DNA of 64,000 nt, taken from assembly GCA_963556255.1 (NCBI GenBank), contig OY744606.1:4416192-4480191 (forward strand), read 5' to 3'. This document shows positions 12,118-22,200 of this stretch, one piece after another (positions within the stretch are counted from its first letter, which is position 1; every line of letters starts with the position of its first letter). This DNA is from Allolobophora icterica (taxonomy: Eukaryota > Annelida > Clitellata > Crassiclitellata > Lumbricidae). The translations under genes and the position numbers were made by a program. Below the pieces are notes generated by a model that saw only the letters and a program-made list of their open reading frames with translations, did not search any database and was not told where the DNA came from.

Positions 12118-12531
12118 TTACCAAGCGTGACTTCTTGACTGCAATTTGAGAGCGTTATTCCGTGTAAATGCTTTGTTACATATAAAGTGCATTTGTATAG
12201 TTTTTCTCTGTTGTGGGTTCATGCATGGTGTTTCTGACGACATGTCTGTATAAACGATTTTTGACATACATTGTAAGTGTATATATTTTCTCCAGTGTAG
12301 TTTCTTACATGGCATTTGAGGGCACTACTGTGTGTGCAAATCGTTTGTCACAAAAACAGCACTTATATGGTTCTCTCTGGCGTGGGTTCTTATATGGTGA
12401 TCTATGACACTCTCGTGTGCAAATGCTTTGTGACATAAATCGCAAATGTATGGTTTTCCCTAGTATGAGTTCTTTAAGGCATTCCAGAAGAGTTTCCTCT
12501 GCAAATGCTTTAAAGTGACATAAATTACACA
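12118..12531 (-). pseudogene. decayed C2H2 zinc fingers downstream of the intact array
   Basis: On the minus strand, pieces such as CNLCHFKAFAEETLLEC, YKCCFCDKRFAHT and FICNKAFTRNNALKL are scattered over different frames with stops between them. They keep the 84-base finger spacing. They are the eroded continuation of the array at 12525-14102, cut off from it by a 7-base insertion (GCAGGGT on the plus strand, 12533-12539). Confidence 0.8.
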
Positions 12532-14102
12532 TGCAGGGTATATGGTTTTTCTCCAGTGTGGGTTCTTCTATGGCATTCCAGAGAAGTCTTCCACGCAAAT
12601 GCCTTGTGACATAAATTACACTTGTATGGTTTTTCTCCAGTGTGGGTTCTTCTATGGTGTTTCAGTGAAATATTCCATGCAAATGCTTTGTGACATAAAT
12701 TACACTTATATGGTTTTTCTCCAGTGTGGGTTCTTCTATGGTGTTTCAGAGACATATTCCATGCAAATGCTTTGTGACATAAATTGCACTTGTATGGTTT
12801 TTCTCCAGAGTGGGTTCTTTTATGGCATTCCAGATGAATTTTCTCTGCAAATGCTTTGTGACATGAATTGCATACAAATGGCTTCTCTCCAGTGTGGGTT
12901 CTTCTATGGCATTCCAGAAAAATCTTCTTTGAAAATTCTTTGTGACATAAATTGCACAAGTATGGCTTTTCTCCAGTGTGGGTTTTAGTATGGTTGTTTA
13001 GAACACTATTCAATGCAAATGATTTGTGACAAAAATTGCACTTGTATGGTTTTTCTCCCGTGTGGGTTTTTGTATGGCATTCCAGAGAAGTCTTCTTTGC
13101 AAATGATTTGTGACATAAATTGCACTTGTATGGTTTTTCTCCAGTGTGGGTTCTTTTATGGCATTCCAGAGTGTACTTCTTTGCAAATGATTTGTGACAT
13201 AAATTGCACTTGTATGGTTTTTCTCCAGTGTGGGTTCTTTTATGATATTCCAGAGGAGTTTTCTCTGTAAATGCTTTGTGACATAAAATGCACATATATG
13301 GTTTTTCTTCAGTGTGGGTTCTTCTATGACGTTCCAGATGAGTTTTCACCGCAAATGTTTTGTGACATAAATTACAAATGTGTGGTTTTTCTCCAGTATG
13401 GGTTGTTTTATGGTATTCCAGAGTAGTATTCTTTGCAAATGTTTTGTGACACAAATTGCAAAGGTATGGCTTCTCTCCAGTGTGGGTTTTTGTATGGTTG
13501 TCTAGAGCGCTCTTCCGTGCAAATGATTTGTGACATAAATTGCACATATATGGTTTTTCTCCAGTGTGAGTTCTTCTATGGCGTCCCAAAGAAGTATTCT
13601 TTGCAAATGCTTTGTAACATAAATTGCACATGTATGCTTTTTCTCCAGTGTGGATTCTTGTATGACATTCCAGATGAGTCTTCTGTGCAAATGTTTTGTG
13701 ACACAAAGTGCAAACGTATGGCTTCTCTCCAGTGTGGGTTTTTGCATGGTTGTCTAGAACACTCTTTCGTGCAAATGATTTGTGACATAAATTGCACATA
13801 TATGGTTTTTCTCCAGTGTGGGTTCTTCTATGGCGTTCTAGAGTACAATTCTTGGCAAATGATTTGTGACATAAATTACACTTGTATGGTTTTTCTCCAG
13901 TGTGGATTCTTGTATGACATTCCAGATGAGTCTTCTGTGCAAATGTTTTTTGACATAAATTGCACATATAAGGTTTTTCTCCAGTGTGGATTCTTTTATG
14001 GATTTTTAGACTGGATTTCCATGTATACATTTTGTTACAAAAATCACATATGTATGTTTGGTTTGTTGTGGCTACTTGCTTGCATCTTGCAATCTTCAAC
14101 AC
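12525..14102 (-). CDS. C2H2 zinc-finger protein with 18 tandem fingers (main exon)
   Basis: The frame holds 18 consecutive C2H2 fingers of 28 residues each (CxxC..F..L..HxxxH), with TGEKP-type linkers; finger 9 ends TEEKP and finger 5 TGEKA. Residues at DNA-contact positions differ between fingers (KTHLEC, NCTLER, KSVLDN), as in sequence-specific nuclear DNA-binding factors. Fingers 16 and 17 are nearly identical, so the array still grows or homogenises by duplication. There is no in-frame ATG before the first finger: the frame opens back to about 14135 with no good start, so an upstream exon must supply the N-terminus; I did not find it. No KRAB, BTB or ZAD domain is visible. The 3' end runs out of frame five residues after finger 18 (YTLHV, stop), because of a 7-base insertion into what were further fingers. 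It may be a functional shortened gene or a gene in early decay. Confidence 0.85.
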   Translation of the reverse strand: MLKIARCKQVATTNQTYICDFCNKMYTWKSSLKIHKRIHTGEKPYMCNLCQKTFAQKTHLECHTRIHTGEKPYKCNLCHKSFAKNCTLERHRRTHTGEKPYMCNLCHKSFARKSVLDNHAKTHTGEKPYVCTLCHKTFAQKTHLECHTRIHTGEKAYMCNLCYKAFAKNTSLGRHRRTHTGEKPYMCNLCHKSFARKSALDNHTKTHTGEKPYLCNLCHKTFAKNTTLEYHKTTHTGEKPHICNLCHKTFAVKTHLERHRRTHTEEKPYMCILCHKAFTEKTPLEYHKRTHTGEKPYKCNLCHKSFAKKYTLECHKRTHTGEKPYKCNLCHKSFAKKTSLECHTKTHTGEKPYKCNFCHKSFALNSVLNNHTKTHTGEKPYLCNLCHKEFSKKIFLECHRRTHTGEKPFVCNSCHKAFAEKIHLECHKRTHSGEKPYKCNLCHKAFAWNMSLKHHRRTHTGEKPYKCNLCHKAFAWNISLKHHRRTHTGEKPYKCNLCHKAFAWKTSLECHRRTHTGEKPYTLHV

Positions 14103-14135
14103 AGCAGAAATATTAGACTTATTTATAGGTTGAAT

Positions 14136-15230
14136 TTATTACTGCTTTTTCATGTTATGCAGACCTATCATGACTTAGAAAATGCAAATGTTAAAATAAA
14201 ATTATTGATTGAAGATGGGATGCAATACAAAACTAAAGACAAAGAATAATGAAACCCTAATTGCAAATCCAAAGTCATGAACTACAAGTATGCAGGGATG
14301 TCACAAGGATGATACTAGAGGGTGTGGTAGTGCTGGAGAGATCGATGACTTAAACACTGGAAACACTTTTCTGCTACCATCTGCAAATTTGAGATCACTG
14401 AACTGATATTTGAAAGTTTTCTTACTCTTTGTAAAATGTGTGATTATGCTTCCAAGATATGGTTGTAGACAGTTTGGATTAGGCAGTTTAGCAATAAAAA
14501 TTTATGATAAAATAAGATTGCTTTCTTGTGGTTATTTAAAATATGGCAAAGAAAGGACAAGGAGCTATAGCAGACGACTCGAGATCTGGATAATACAATT
14601 GTTGGACAAATTATTAACCGTGATCCTAACCATAAAACAGCATAAAACAAATGAAAATATGCTGCATAAGGTGGACGAGGAAAGAACTCTTTTTGCTAAT
14701 ATACGATAAAGACACCGGAGGTCTTGAAGAACAAGATGATCCTTGACAAATCTAACACTGTTTGGAATCCCAGAGTGCAGTGCCATAGAACATCATAGAA
14801 GAAAAGCACTGCACATAATTATCTGCTTCATTAGATTAGAACAAAAGCACTGCACATAATTATCTGCTTCATTAGATTACATCTACGAGTGTTTGCTAAA
14901 TGGCAAAACAATATTGTATTGCGCTCAAAGTTACAAATTTACATTGTCTAAAACTTCTAAAAGTATACCATTTGTAACTTGAAGGCACTGCGTGAAAAGA
15001 GACAAGATTTATTTCTCCAAATAAAAGGAGCTCTTTCCAAAATTAATACTTTCTAACAGAACCAACGACTTATAATAATTATAAGAGATACCGTAAGGTT
15101 TCTTTTTTTCGAAAGCGATATTCTGACAGAACTGTAATTATAGTCCATATAATTTCGCAGACTGCAAAAAATTACGGAAAAAAGTAAGATCTTAAATTAT
15201 AGAATCCTTTCTTGCGTGGTTAAGTTTCGC
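14136..15230. other. intergenic; 37-bp local duplication
   Basis: No exon is recognised. A perfect 37-base direct repeat lies at 14802-14838 and 14843-14879 (starting AAAAGCACTGCACATAATTA), separated by four bases. Otherwise the sequence is AT-rich and apparently unique. Confidence 0.5.
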
Positions 15231-15468
15231 TGAATTTGTGTCCAGTACGGGTTATTTTAAGGCATTCCAAATGAGTTTCCTCTGCAAATTCTTTGTGACA
15301 TACTATTAGGCCTAAACAACGACCTCGGCCTAAATTACAATTTTATGTTTTCTCCGGTGTGCGTTCTTTTATGGCATTCAAGTTGTTTCCTCCGCAAATG
15401 CTTTGTGACATAAATAATGATAAATTACATTTTTATGGTTTTTCTCCAGTGTGGGTTCTTTTATGGGA
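15231..15468 (-). pseudogene. zinc-finger array relic upstream of the intact array
   Basis: On the minus strand this has two or three damaged finger units, including a readable SHKRTHTGEKP linker and repeats of the ATGTCACAAAGCATTTGC motif of the main array. Frameshifts and a small inserted segment separate them. It suggests the array was once longer or that a neighbouring paralogue decayed. Confidence 0.75.
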
Positions 15469-15479
15469 CCCATATGGCT

Positions 15480-16206
15480 CAATGTAGGCATGATGGCAGG
15501 AATGCAGAAATTCGAAATTTTCCAATAAATTCAAATGTGCACGACATAGTACTGCTTGGAAATCGGTTATAGGCCTAATGGTAGCGGTGATCACAGAATG
15601 GTCCAGGATCACAATAAAGGATAGGATAGTTATTAGTTGGGCAGAGAGAGACAAACAGACAGACCCGTGGCGGCGATCTTGTCTGAGAGGTGGGGGGGGG
15701 GACAAAGTCGGCCACGATCTCGTCGACGACCTTTTTTGAAAATCTTGTCCCCCCCAAAAAATGTTCTGCCACTTCATCTCCGAAAAATTTCGCTTTCATC
15801 TCCGAAAAAGTTGATGACTTTTTTTAGTCCACCTCTTTTACAGCTTTTTCTTACAGTCCAGTCTCCCTCCAGGTGTGGTATTATTACCTTTTCCCCGCTT
15901 CTTTAACTGTTTTCCCCACTTTCATTTTTCCCCACTTTTTCCGAAATTCAAAAAAAAATTTCCGCCCTTTTCTTAAGAATTTCTTTTTACTTTCTGAAAG
16001 TTTCCAGGGGACACTTCTCCTAAAAAATGTCTTCTTTACCTCATCTTTTCAAAAACACAGTCAAAACCCACGCGCGCATATACGTTTCTTCGCCTTTTTT
16101 GGTGTTTCTTCAAAATATGGGGGGAGGGGGGACAAATGTATGGCGTGTCCCCCCACTCTTAAGGTGGGGGGACATGTCCCCCCCGTCCCACCCATGATCC
16201 CCGCCC
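15480..16206. other. repeat-rich intergenic, G/C tracts
   Basis: Inverted GGGGGGACA / TGTCCCCCC tracts occur at about 15690-15760 and 16120-16185, with GAAAAAGTTGATGAC motifs that recur at about 10090, 15805 and 48325. These are probably fragments of unclassified DNA elements. No gene is seen. Confidence 0.4.
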
Positions 16207-17680
16207 ATGAGACAGACTGTGGCTCCGTCGTAACTACACGTGATGCACAGATACAGTGGGACCTGTACAGCGGTCAAATATTCTTTTTCCGTAATTGTAC
16301 AGGTAAGGCTAGGCTAGCTCTGAGATGTACTCGTAAAAAGTAGCAATGCCGTACTAAGCGCCTCATCAACGAAGGCTATCAAAGAAAATGAGTAGACATT
16401 AAACACAGGCAAATTAGACAAGACAAAAAGTGGGATAGAATCGTTATAATACTATGAGGAAAGCAGCTGTAATCGTAATCTCGAGATTTCTACAGTGCAC
16501 AAAAAATCCAAGTCGCGGGAACCAGCTTATTCACAGCCACTTCGTCAAATCAAAATCGACAGGCAGACTGCAGGGAATGAAATCGGTTCCAGGTCAAGAT
16601 CCAAAGGAGTCAGTCAGGCAGACAGTAAGACGTACGGCTAAGGTGGGTGGTGTTTAGAGTTAAAACGCCGAGGGAGGTAGGGAGAAGAGGAGGAATCGGA
16701 ATAAGACTTATGAAAGAGCAATGTATTCAGTTTTCAGTGAAAGACCTGTGGAGATATAGCAAGTGGTGAGGTTTTGGTGAGATCGTAGGATGGATCTGAA
16801 ATTTCTCGTAGTACTGGTGGGAGTTTATTCCAGAGGGGTGGGACAACTATATGGCTATGGATCTGTGACTTCTATAGCGCCCTTACCATAAAAAATGTAC
16901 AGGATATCAATCGATTAGTATCGTAGGCCCATCGTATCGATATCTCGAGTTTTATACAGCGCCCAAAGAGCCAAGTCGCGGGAACCATCTTATTCACAAG
17001 CGCTCAGTCAAAACAAAATCAATAGACAGAATGGTCAAAATCAGATCCAGCTCGATTGTCGCCTCGTGTAAAATTAAAGTCATGGCCTATCTCTTGCTAT
17101 CTCTGCACAGGTCTATATAGGCTATCACTTAAAAGTGAAAACACTTCGTTCCCACAGCCCTACCCCGATTCAACCTCGTCCATATAGGCAGTGGTTTAAG
17201 TGGTTTGGGTGAGCAGTGGGAACGCCAAAGAAGAGTTTCATTAGAACGCATGCGTGAGCAGTGGGAACGCAAGCAAAGAATGTCGAGAGCAGTGGGAACG
17301 CCGTTCCCACGCGTTCCCACCCACTTTAACCCCTGCATATAGGCTACCATGTTCCACCTCTTCCACGCACCTCTCTCGTCGCTTCATTTCTAAACACCAA
17401 CCTCTGACGTCTTCTGACTTTTAATTTGCCTGCCTGACCCCTTTGGATCTTGACCTGGAACCGATTCTGACCATACGTCCTGCCTATCGATCTTGCTTTG
17501 ACTGAGCGTCTGTGACTAAGGTGATTCCCGCGACTTCGCGATCGTTCTTGTGGGCGCTGTAGAAATCTCGAGATTGTGATCAGGATTAGGCCTAGACCCA
17601 CAGAGGAACCAGGTCGAAATCCAATGCCTGAGAAATTATAAATCGCTTCTTTTGATCTAGCATTGAACAAGACCGTGGTC
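16207..17680. mobile_element. R1 repeat fragments with LINE remnant
   Basis: 16207-16500 matches the left part of R1 (CTCCGTCGTAACTACAC, GCGCCTCATCAACGAAGGC). 16860-17150 matches its middle. 17345-17600 carries an inverted related piece. Between them, 16700-16860 on the minus strand reads PLWNKLPPVLREI, the C-terminal motif of CR1/L2-type reverse transcriptases, so a LINE end is embedded there. Confidence 0.6.
17189..17335. mobile_element. hAT-type MITE, 147 bp, 8-bp target duplication (copy 1)
   Basis: The ends CAGTGGTTTAAGTGG and CCACTTTAACCCCTG are inverted and flanked by CATATAGG (17181-17188 and 17336-17343). Inside are five GTTCCCAC/GTGGGAAC motifs in both orientations. A copy of equal length lies at 18585-18731. 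Confidence 0.9.
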
Positions 17681-17689
17681 TAACGCAGT

Positions 17690-17762
17690 GGTTCTGTGGT
17701 GTAGTGGTTATCACGTCTGCTTTACACGCAGAAGGTCGCGAGTTCGAACCTCGCCAGAACCT
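17690..17762 (+). tRNA. tRNA-Val (anticodon TAC), copy 1
   Basis: It folds as a cloverleaf: GGTTCTG pairs with CAGAACC, box A is TGTAGTGGTTA, the anticodon arm is TCTGC-TTTACAC-GCAGA with TAC, and box B is GTTCGAACCTC. A TTTT terminator follows at 17769. The base after the acceptor stem is T, whereas eukaryotic tRNA-Val normally has A, in all three copies of the window. No intron. Confidence 0.88.
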
Positions 17763-18576
17763 CGTCGATTTTGCAGTAAGCTTAGGCTACATTACATTGT
17801 AGTTCTAACACTGATGTTCTTGTCTTCTTTAGCCTATGTTCGTATTAACTGTGATTTTGTCAAACTGGACAAGGACAGCTCTGAGCAAATGCGCCTTTTC
17901 TGTTGCTGGCCTTAGACTAGCTGGAACCCTTATGGCAAACGTTATTGTACGCCCTAGAGCATTTCTTTAGGCACTATATGCATGGGACCCACATGTGCCT
18001 GCTGGCAGGAAGGCTGCACGGAACTCCGAAATTTTCACATGAATTTAAATGTACACGTTTTATATTTATAGCGACCGTAGGCCTAGGCTACGTACGTAGA
18101 CTTATGGTCTCGATCCTGCCAATTTTTTTTCAATGAATTGATCGACTGAGATCATTTGAACACCACAGCTGCCCGTAATCGTAATCGTAAATTCCAAATT
18201 TCTAATTGAAAGCGATACTCTGAAGCTTAGCGCAGCGCACCAACTTATTCACGAGGTAGGCCTATACGATAGGCTACTCACTCGCTAGTGGATGCTGTTT
18301 AAAATCAAACAAATGGGTCGAATGCGGCGAAGGCCCGTTTGATTGGGTGGTAATCTTGGAAGGAATCGACTTGATCACTCAGAAATTATGCATTTCCCTC
18401 ACAGTCAATTCCTTTGAATGTGAGGGAAATTCCCATTCTCTCTACATTCAGCCTAACGTATGCGATGATAATTCAAAGTAAGTCTGCAAGCGTAGGCCGA
18501 CGTTTATTTGCCATATTCATGTTTGATATTCCAATTATTTGCTGCTGCATACACAGTTTAGAAAGGCCTACTGTAA
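17763..18576. other. intergenic with foldback-arm relic
   Basis: 18040-18180 resembles the left arm of the foldback element at 42988 (TATAGCGACCGTAGG, CAATGAATTGATCG, GCTGCCCG) but is more diverged. TAGGCCTA motifs are frequent. No gene is seen. Confidence 0.45.
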
Positions 18577-18584
18577 ACCTCAGA

Positions 18585-18731
18585 CAGTGGATAAAGTGGT
18601 TTGGGTGAGCAGTGGGAACGCCAAAGAAGAGCTTCATTGGAACGCATGCGTGAGCAGTGGGAACGCAAGCAAAGAATTTCGAGAGCAGTGGGAACGCCGT
18701 TCCCACGCGTTCCCGCCCACTTTAACCTCTG
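18585..18731. mobile_element. hAT-type MITE, 147 bp, 8-bp target duplication (copy 2)
   Basis: It has the same length and interior as 17189-17335, in the same orientation, flanked by ACCTCAGA (18577-18584 and 18732-18739). The different target duplication shows an independent insertion rather than a segmental duplication. Few mismatches suggest recent activity. Confidence 0.9.
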
Positions 18732-18739
18732 ACCTCAGA

Positions 18740-19259
18740 ACTATAACATATGGATCATTGTAAACGTGTTGCGTCTGCAGCGTCTGTGTCATCTATGACA
18801 ACCCACTGCTGAAGAAGAAACGAAATGTGCACACGCTGATATTATAGGGCTGCCATAAATTCTAGAAGTTTTGGTTTCATATTTGTCTGATTCACTGCGT
18901 ATGAAATTCTATATCTTCGAGGCAATATAAAGTAATTCACACATATATTCTGCTATGACAAAAATCCTATGGGTCAAATTGTGGAACAAGTTTCTGCGTT
19001 TTATTTAGTGCTCCAAATATGGTAGCGCTATAAAAATTCCAAGTAAAATAGCTCTGAGATTCTGCGCCATTTTGTTTCAGAGCAGATAAAATAACAATTA
19101 TGGAAAATGGCTGATAACAGTTTGACGTAGTTTTCTAAAACTAGATTAACATTCAGAGAAGAAGCGAACATAATATCGTACGGAGTTTAGTGGGATTCAG
19201 CTTCCGATTAGACGACGGTTTAATTTATTTGTGACGACTTCGATACTGAACGATACAAG
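18740..19259 (+). promoter_or_regulatory. presumed 5' flank / 5' UTR of the MARCH6-like gene
   Basis: This stretch directly precedes the inferred MARCH6 start codon. A TATAAAA at 19029-19035 is a possible but unproven core element. No upstream exon is recognised. Confidence 0.3.
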
Positions 19260-22200
19260 ATGGATGACAGACAATCTGGTCAATATTTTGATTTTAACGC
19301 ATATGGGAATGCGGGCGAAGCTTATAATAACCATGAGTTATCCAACTTTCTTTATGCACTCGAATAGGAATTTGAAGGAATAATCAGTTAAAAGCTGAAT
19401 GACATAATTTATATGTCGGCATACTGAAAAAGGCATGCGGCCTGTCCTCGGTAAAAGTCGCCCAGGCGCCGATCCAGCAACAGTCTGCTTGTATGATCTT
19501 GCATTGATTTAGCCCCTATTTTTAATCCAGATGGTTGCCTGACCCTGTTTGTTTTGGCACTGAATGAGCTACGAGTTTTGGATTTACGTTAGTGACCCAA
19601 TTAGTATACATGTCATAGAAGAACATACTTGCCCCAGAAGGAGGTCTGTGTCAACCGGTTTTATCTAAGATTTCAGACTAATTACCCAATCTCTAGAGTA
19701 GTATTTTTTGAAAAATATCCTGATTTTCCAGATGATTTTACTTTCCCTTAGAAAATAGGTTTTGGGGATCTGGTTGAAACTTGATTTTGGTTTTGGGGAT
19801 TTGCTACTCACACCATGTCTTCAAGTCTATGCTTGTGAATAAGCTAGTTCTTTTAGTTTAACTGGTTTGGGTGCAGGAATATTTAACATCCGTAATGTGC
19901 TTGTGGTTGTTTATTTGACGCGTAGACATGTGTCGAGTTTGCCGCTCTGAGGGGTCGCAAGAAAAACCTCTCTATCATCCCTGTGTTTGTACAGGAAGCA
20001 TCAAATACATACATCAAGAATGGTAGGTCATTACACAGTTAATCATTCAGTTAATCAATCATTCAGTTAATCATTCTGTTAATCAATGATTCGTTTAATC
20101 AATCATTCAGTTGATCAGTCATTTGATCAATTATACAGTTAGTCAATCTATCTGTCAATCAACCAATGAATCTCAAACTCAGGTAGGGATTTTTGAGGGG
20201 TTAGCACTCACTGACTGTGGAGTCTGGACTGTGAACCCAAAGGTTAGATTTTGAAATCCCAACCAAGACTATTTAAAAACTAGTGTATTAACCCGTCATA
20301 AATTATGACGTGACGACAGTGTATCATTATAGGCCTATATGTATCGTTGGGGGCCATCCATATATTACGTACACAAAAATCCGGGAAAATTGGACCCCCT
20401 CCCCCCCTGTTCGCAAGCGTACTTTCTTCCACCACCCCCCCCCCGAGTACGTACGTTTGACATGTCTGTCTGTGAGTCTGTTTGTCTTCCTGTATGCCCC
20501 ATTCTGTTTTGTCTTCCTCTCCTCCACCACCCCCCCACCCCCGATGACCAGCTGCAGAAAGTGTCTCCAGGCAGCCTGTCTGCACTTTAGGCCAGATTAT
20601 TGAAGGGCCAATATAGACAAATTATAGGTGTCGTTCACAGCACAGAATAACTGCACGTGGCTTTTATATAATGTAATAAAATGCCATGGGACGACTATAG
20701 GATAATACAGAGTTATAAATAGGCTAATGTGGACGTCATAATTAGAAATTTATTTTGGGTAGTACACATTTTGTTACCCCCCCCCCTCCCCCCCCCGTTC
20801 GCACCCGTACGCAAAATCGCCAAAATCCGACCCCCGAACCCCCCCTAAGTGCGTACGTAATATGTGGATGGCCCCTTGGCTAAAATGCTCTGATCGCCGT
20901 CGTCAAGACGACCGTCGTCAAGACGGCAGTATAGTGACGTCACAAACGGTTTCACAATAGAACAGAAAGCGTTATACGACGGACAAATTTGCATATAAGG
21001 AAACTATATGTATAGATATCTGATCTCTTAGCACCCTATAGTGAACTGAGCTATAACACTTGTAAGTACATTGACCGTGCACCAACCAAGACTTAAGACG
21101 ATGAAACTGCTCAAATGGCTGCCATTTAAGATTAGCTTAGGAAAAAGCTTATCTACTGCTTCTGAATATCATAGTGTATGTATCCTTGGCGGGATTCAAT
21201 TCCCAAAAAACTGGTCAGTGAAATAACTTAAACCTGCTTGAGTAAATCTTGTATAAATACAGATCATGTTTGCAAGTAATTCCAGTACCAGAACAGTTGG
21301 ATGAATTTGGCCCTATTCCTCAGATGTAATGAATTGCATACATATATGGTGAATGGTATATGATAACTGGTATAAATTATGGTGTATGGTATATCCAACT
21401 CCCTTGGTTGGGGCAGTAGGGATTTTCAATTTGACTTACATGACTTTTAACTGGGTTTTAAGTGATTCAGAAGATGTCTTAGAACTGTAATGTTAGAACC
21501 ACTCAAAACATATGATGCCCTGGTGAGGTTTGAACTCACGACCCCAGTTTTAAGACCAGTGCTATGCCACTGAGCTACTGAGGCTCACCAGTTGCCCTAG
21601 TGAGACAATGTCTGCATTCCTAGCTTCAGAGTTTAAGTTTCAGAATGGTTGTGTGACTAAAGAACTGCATATAGGATTGAATTTACTCAAAGTACAGAAA
21701 TTCAAATCACTTGAGTGTATCATTAGATCATTCTCTCTGTCCCACTCAATCTGTCTGTCAGTCTGTTTGTCTTTCTCTCTGTCCCACTCAGTCTGTCTGT
21801 TTGTCCTCTCTGTTCCTGATTGTCAGTTTGTGTGTCTTCCTTTCTATCCCATTATGTCTGTCTGTCTTCCTCTCTGCCCATTCTGTCTGTCTGTGAGTCT
21901 GTTTGTCTTCCTGTATGCCCCATTCTGTTTTGTCTTCCTCTCCTCCCCATTTTGTGTGTTAGTCTGTTTGTCTTCCATTTGTATTTTCTGTATCTGTCTC
22001 TCCCTTTCTATCTGACTGTTTGCATTCCTTCTGCTCTATGTCTGTTTACCTCTCATCTGTCCATACGTAACTCATACGTATTTCATCAGCGCCTCTGAGT
22101 AGGTATCTTGGAGGGATGCTACATAAGTGCTTTGAGCATGAATGAATGGATGAATAAGTCTTCAATCCTTTAGCATATATGTGACCTCGGCCGAGAGAAG

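Noticed and set aside
12540..14060. Regular 84-bp repeats that could be mistaken for a CRISPR-like or satellite array
   Set aside because: The period is that of C2H2 fingers, the variable positions are the DNA-contact codons, and the organism is a eukaryote.
12542..14116. Long plus-strand open frames (up to 227 codons) with repeated MVFLQCGFFYG-like peptide
   Set aside because: They are the antisense shadow of the zinc-finger array; the 28-residue period and lack of other support show the minus strand is the coding one.
15433..15777. 114-codon minus-strand frame ending SHKRTHTGEKP
   Set aside because: Only the last 11 residues are zinc-finger derived; the rest reads through repeat sequence, so it is treated as part of a pseudogene relic.
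21517..21585. Candidate tRNA gene on the minus strand
   Set aside because: Boxes A and B are present, but the acceptor stem pairs poorly and the anticodon loop is irregular, so it is listed only as a tRNA-like repeat.
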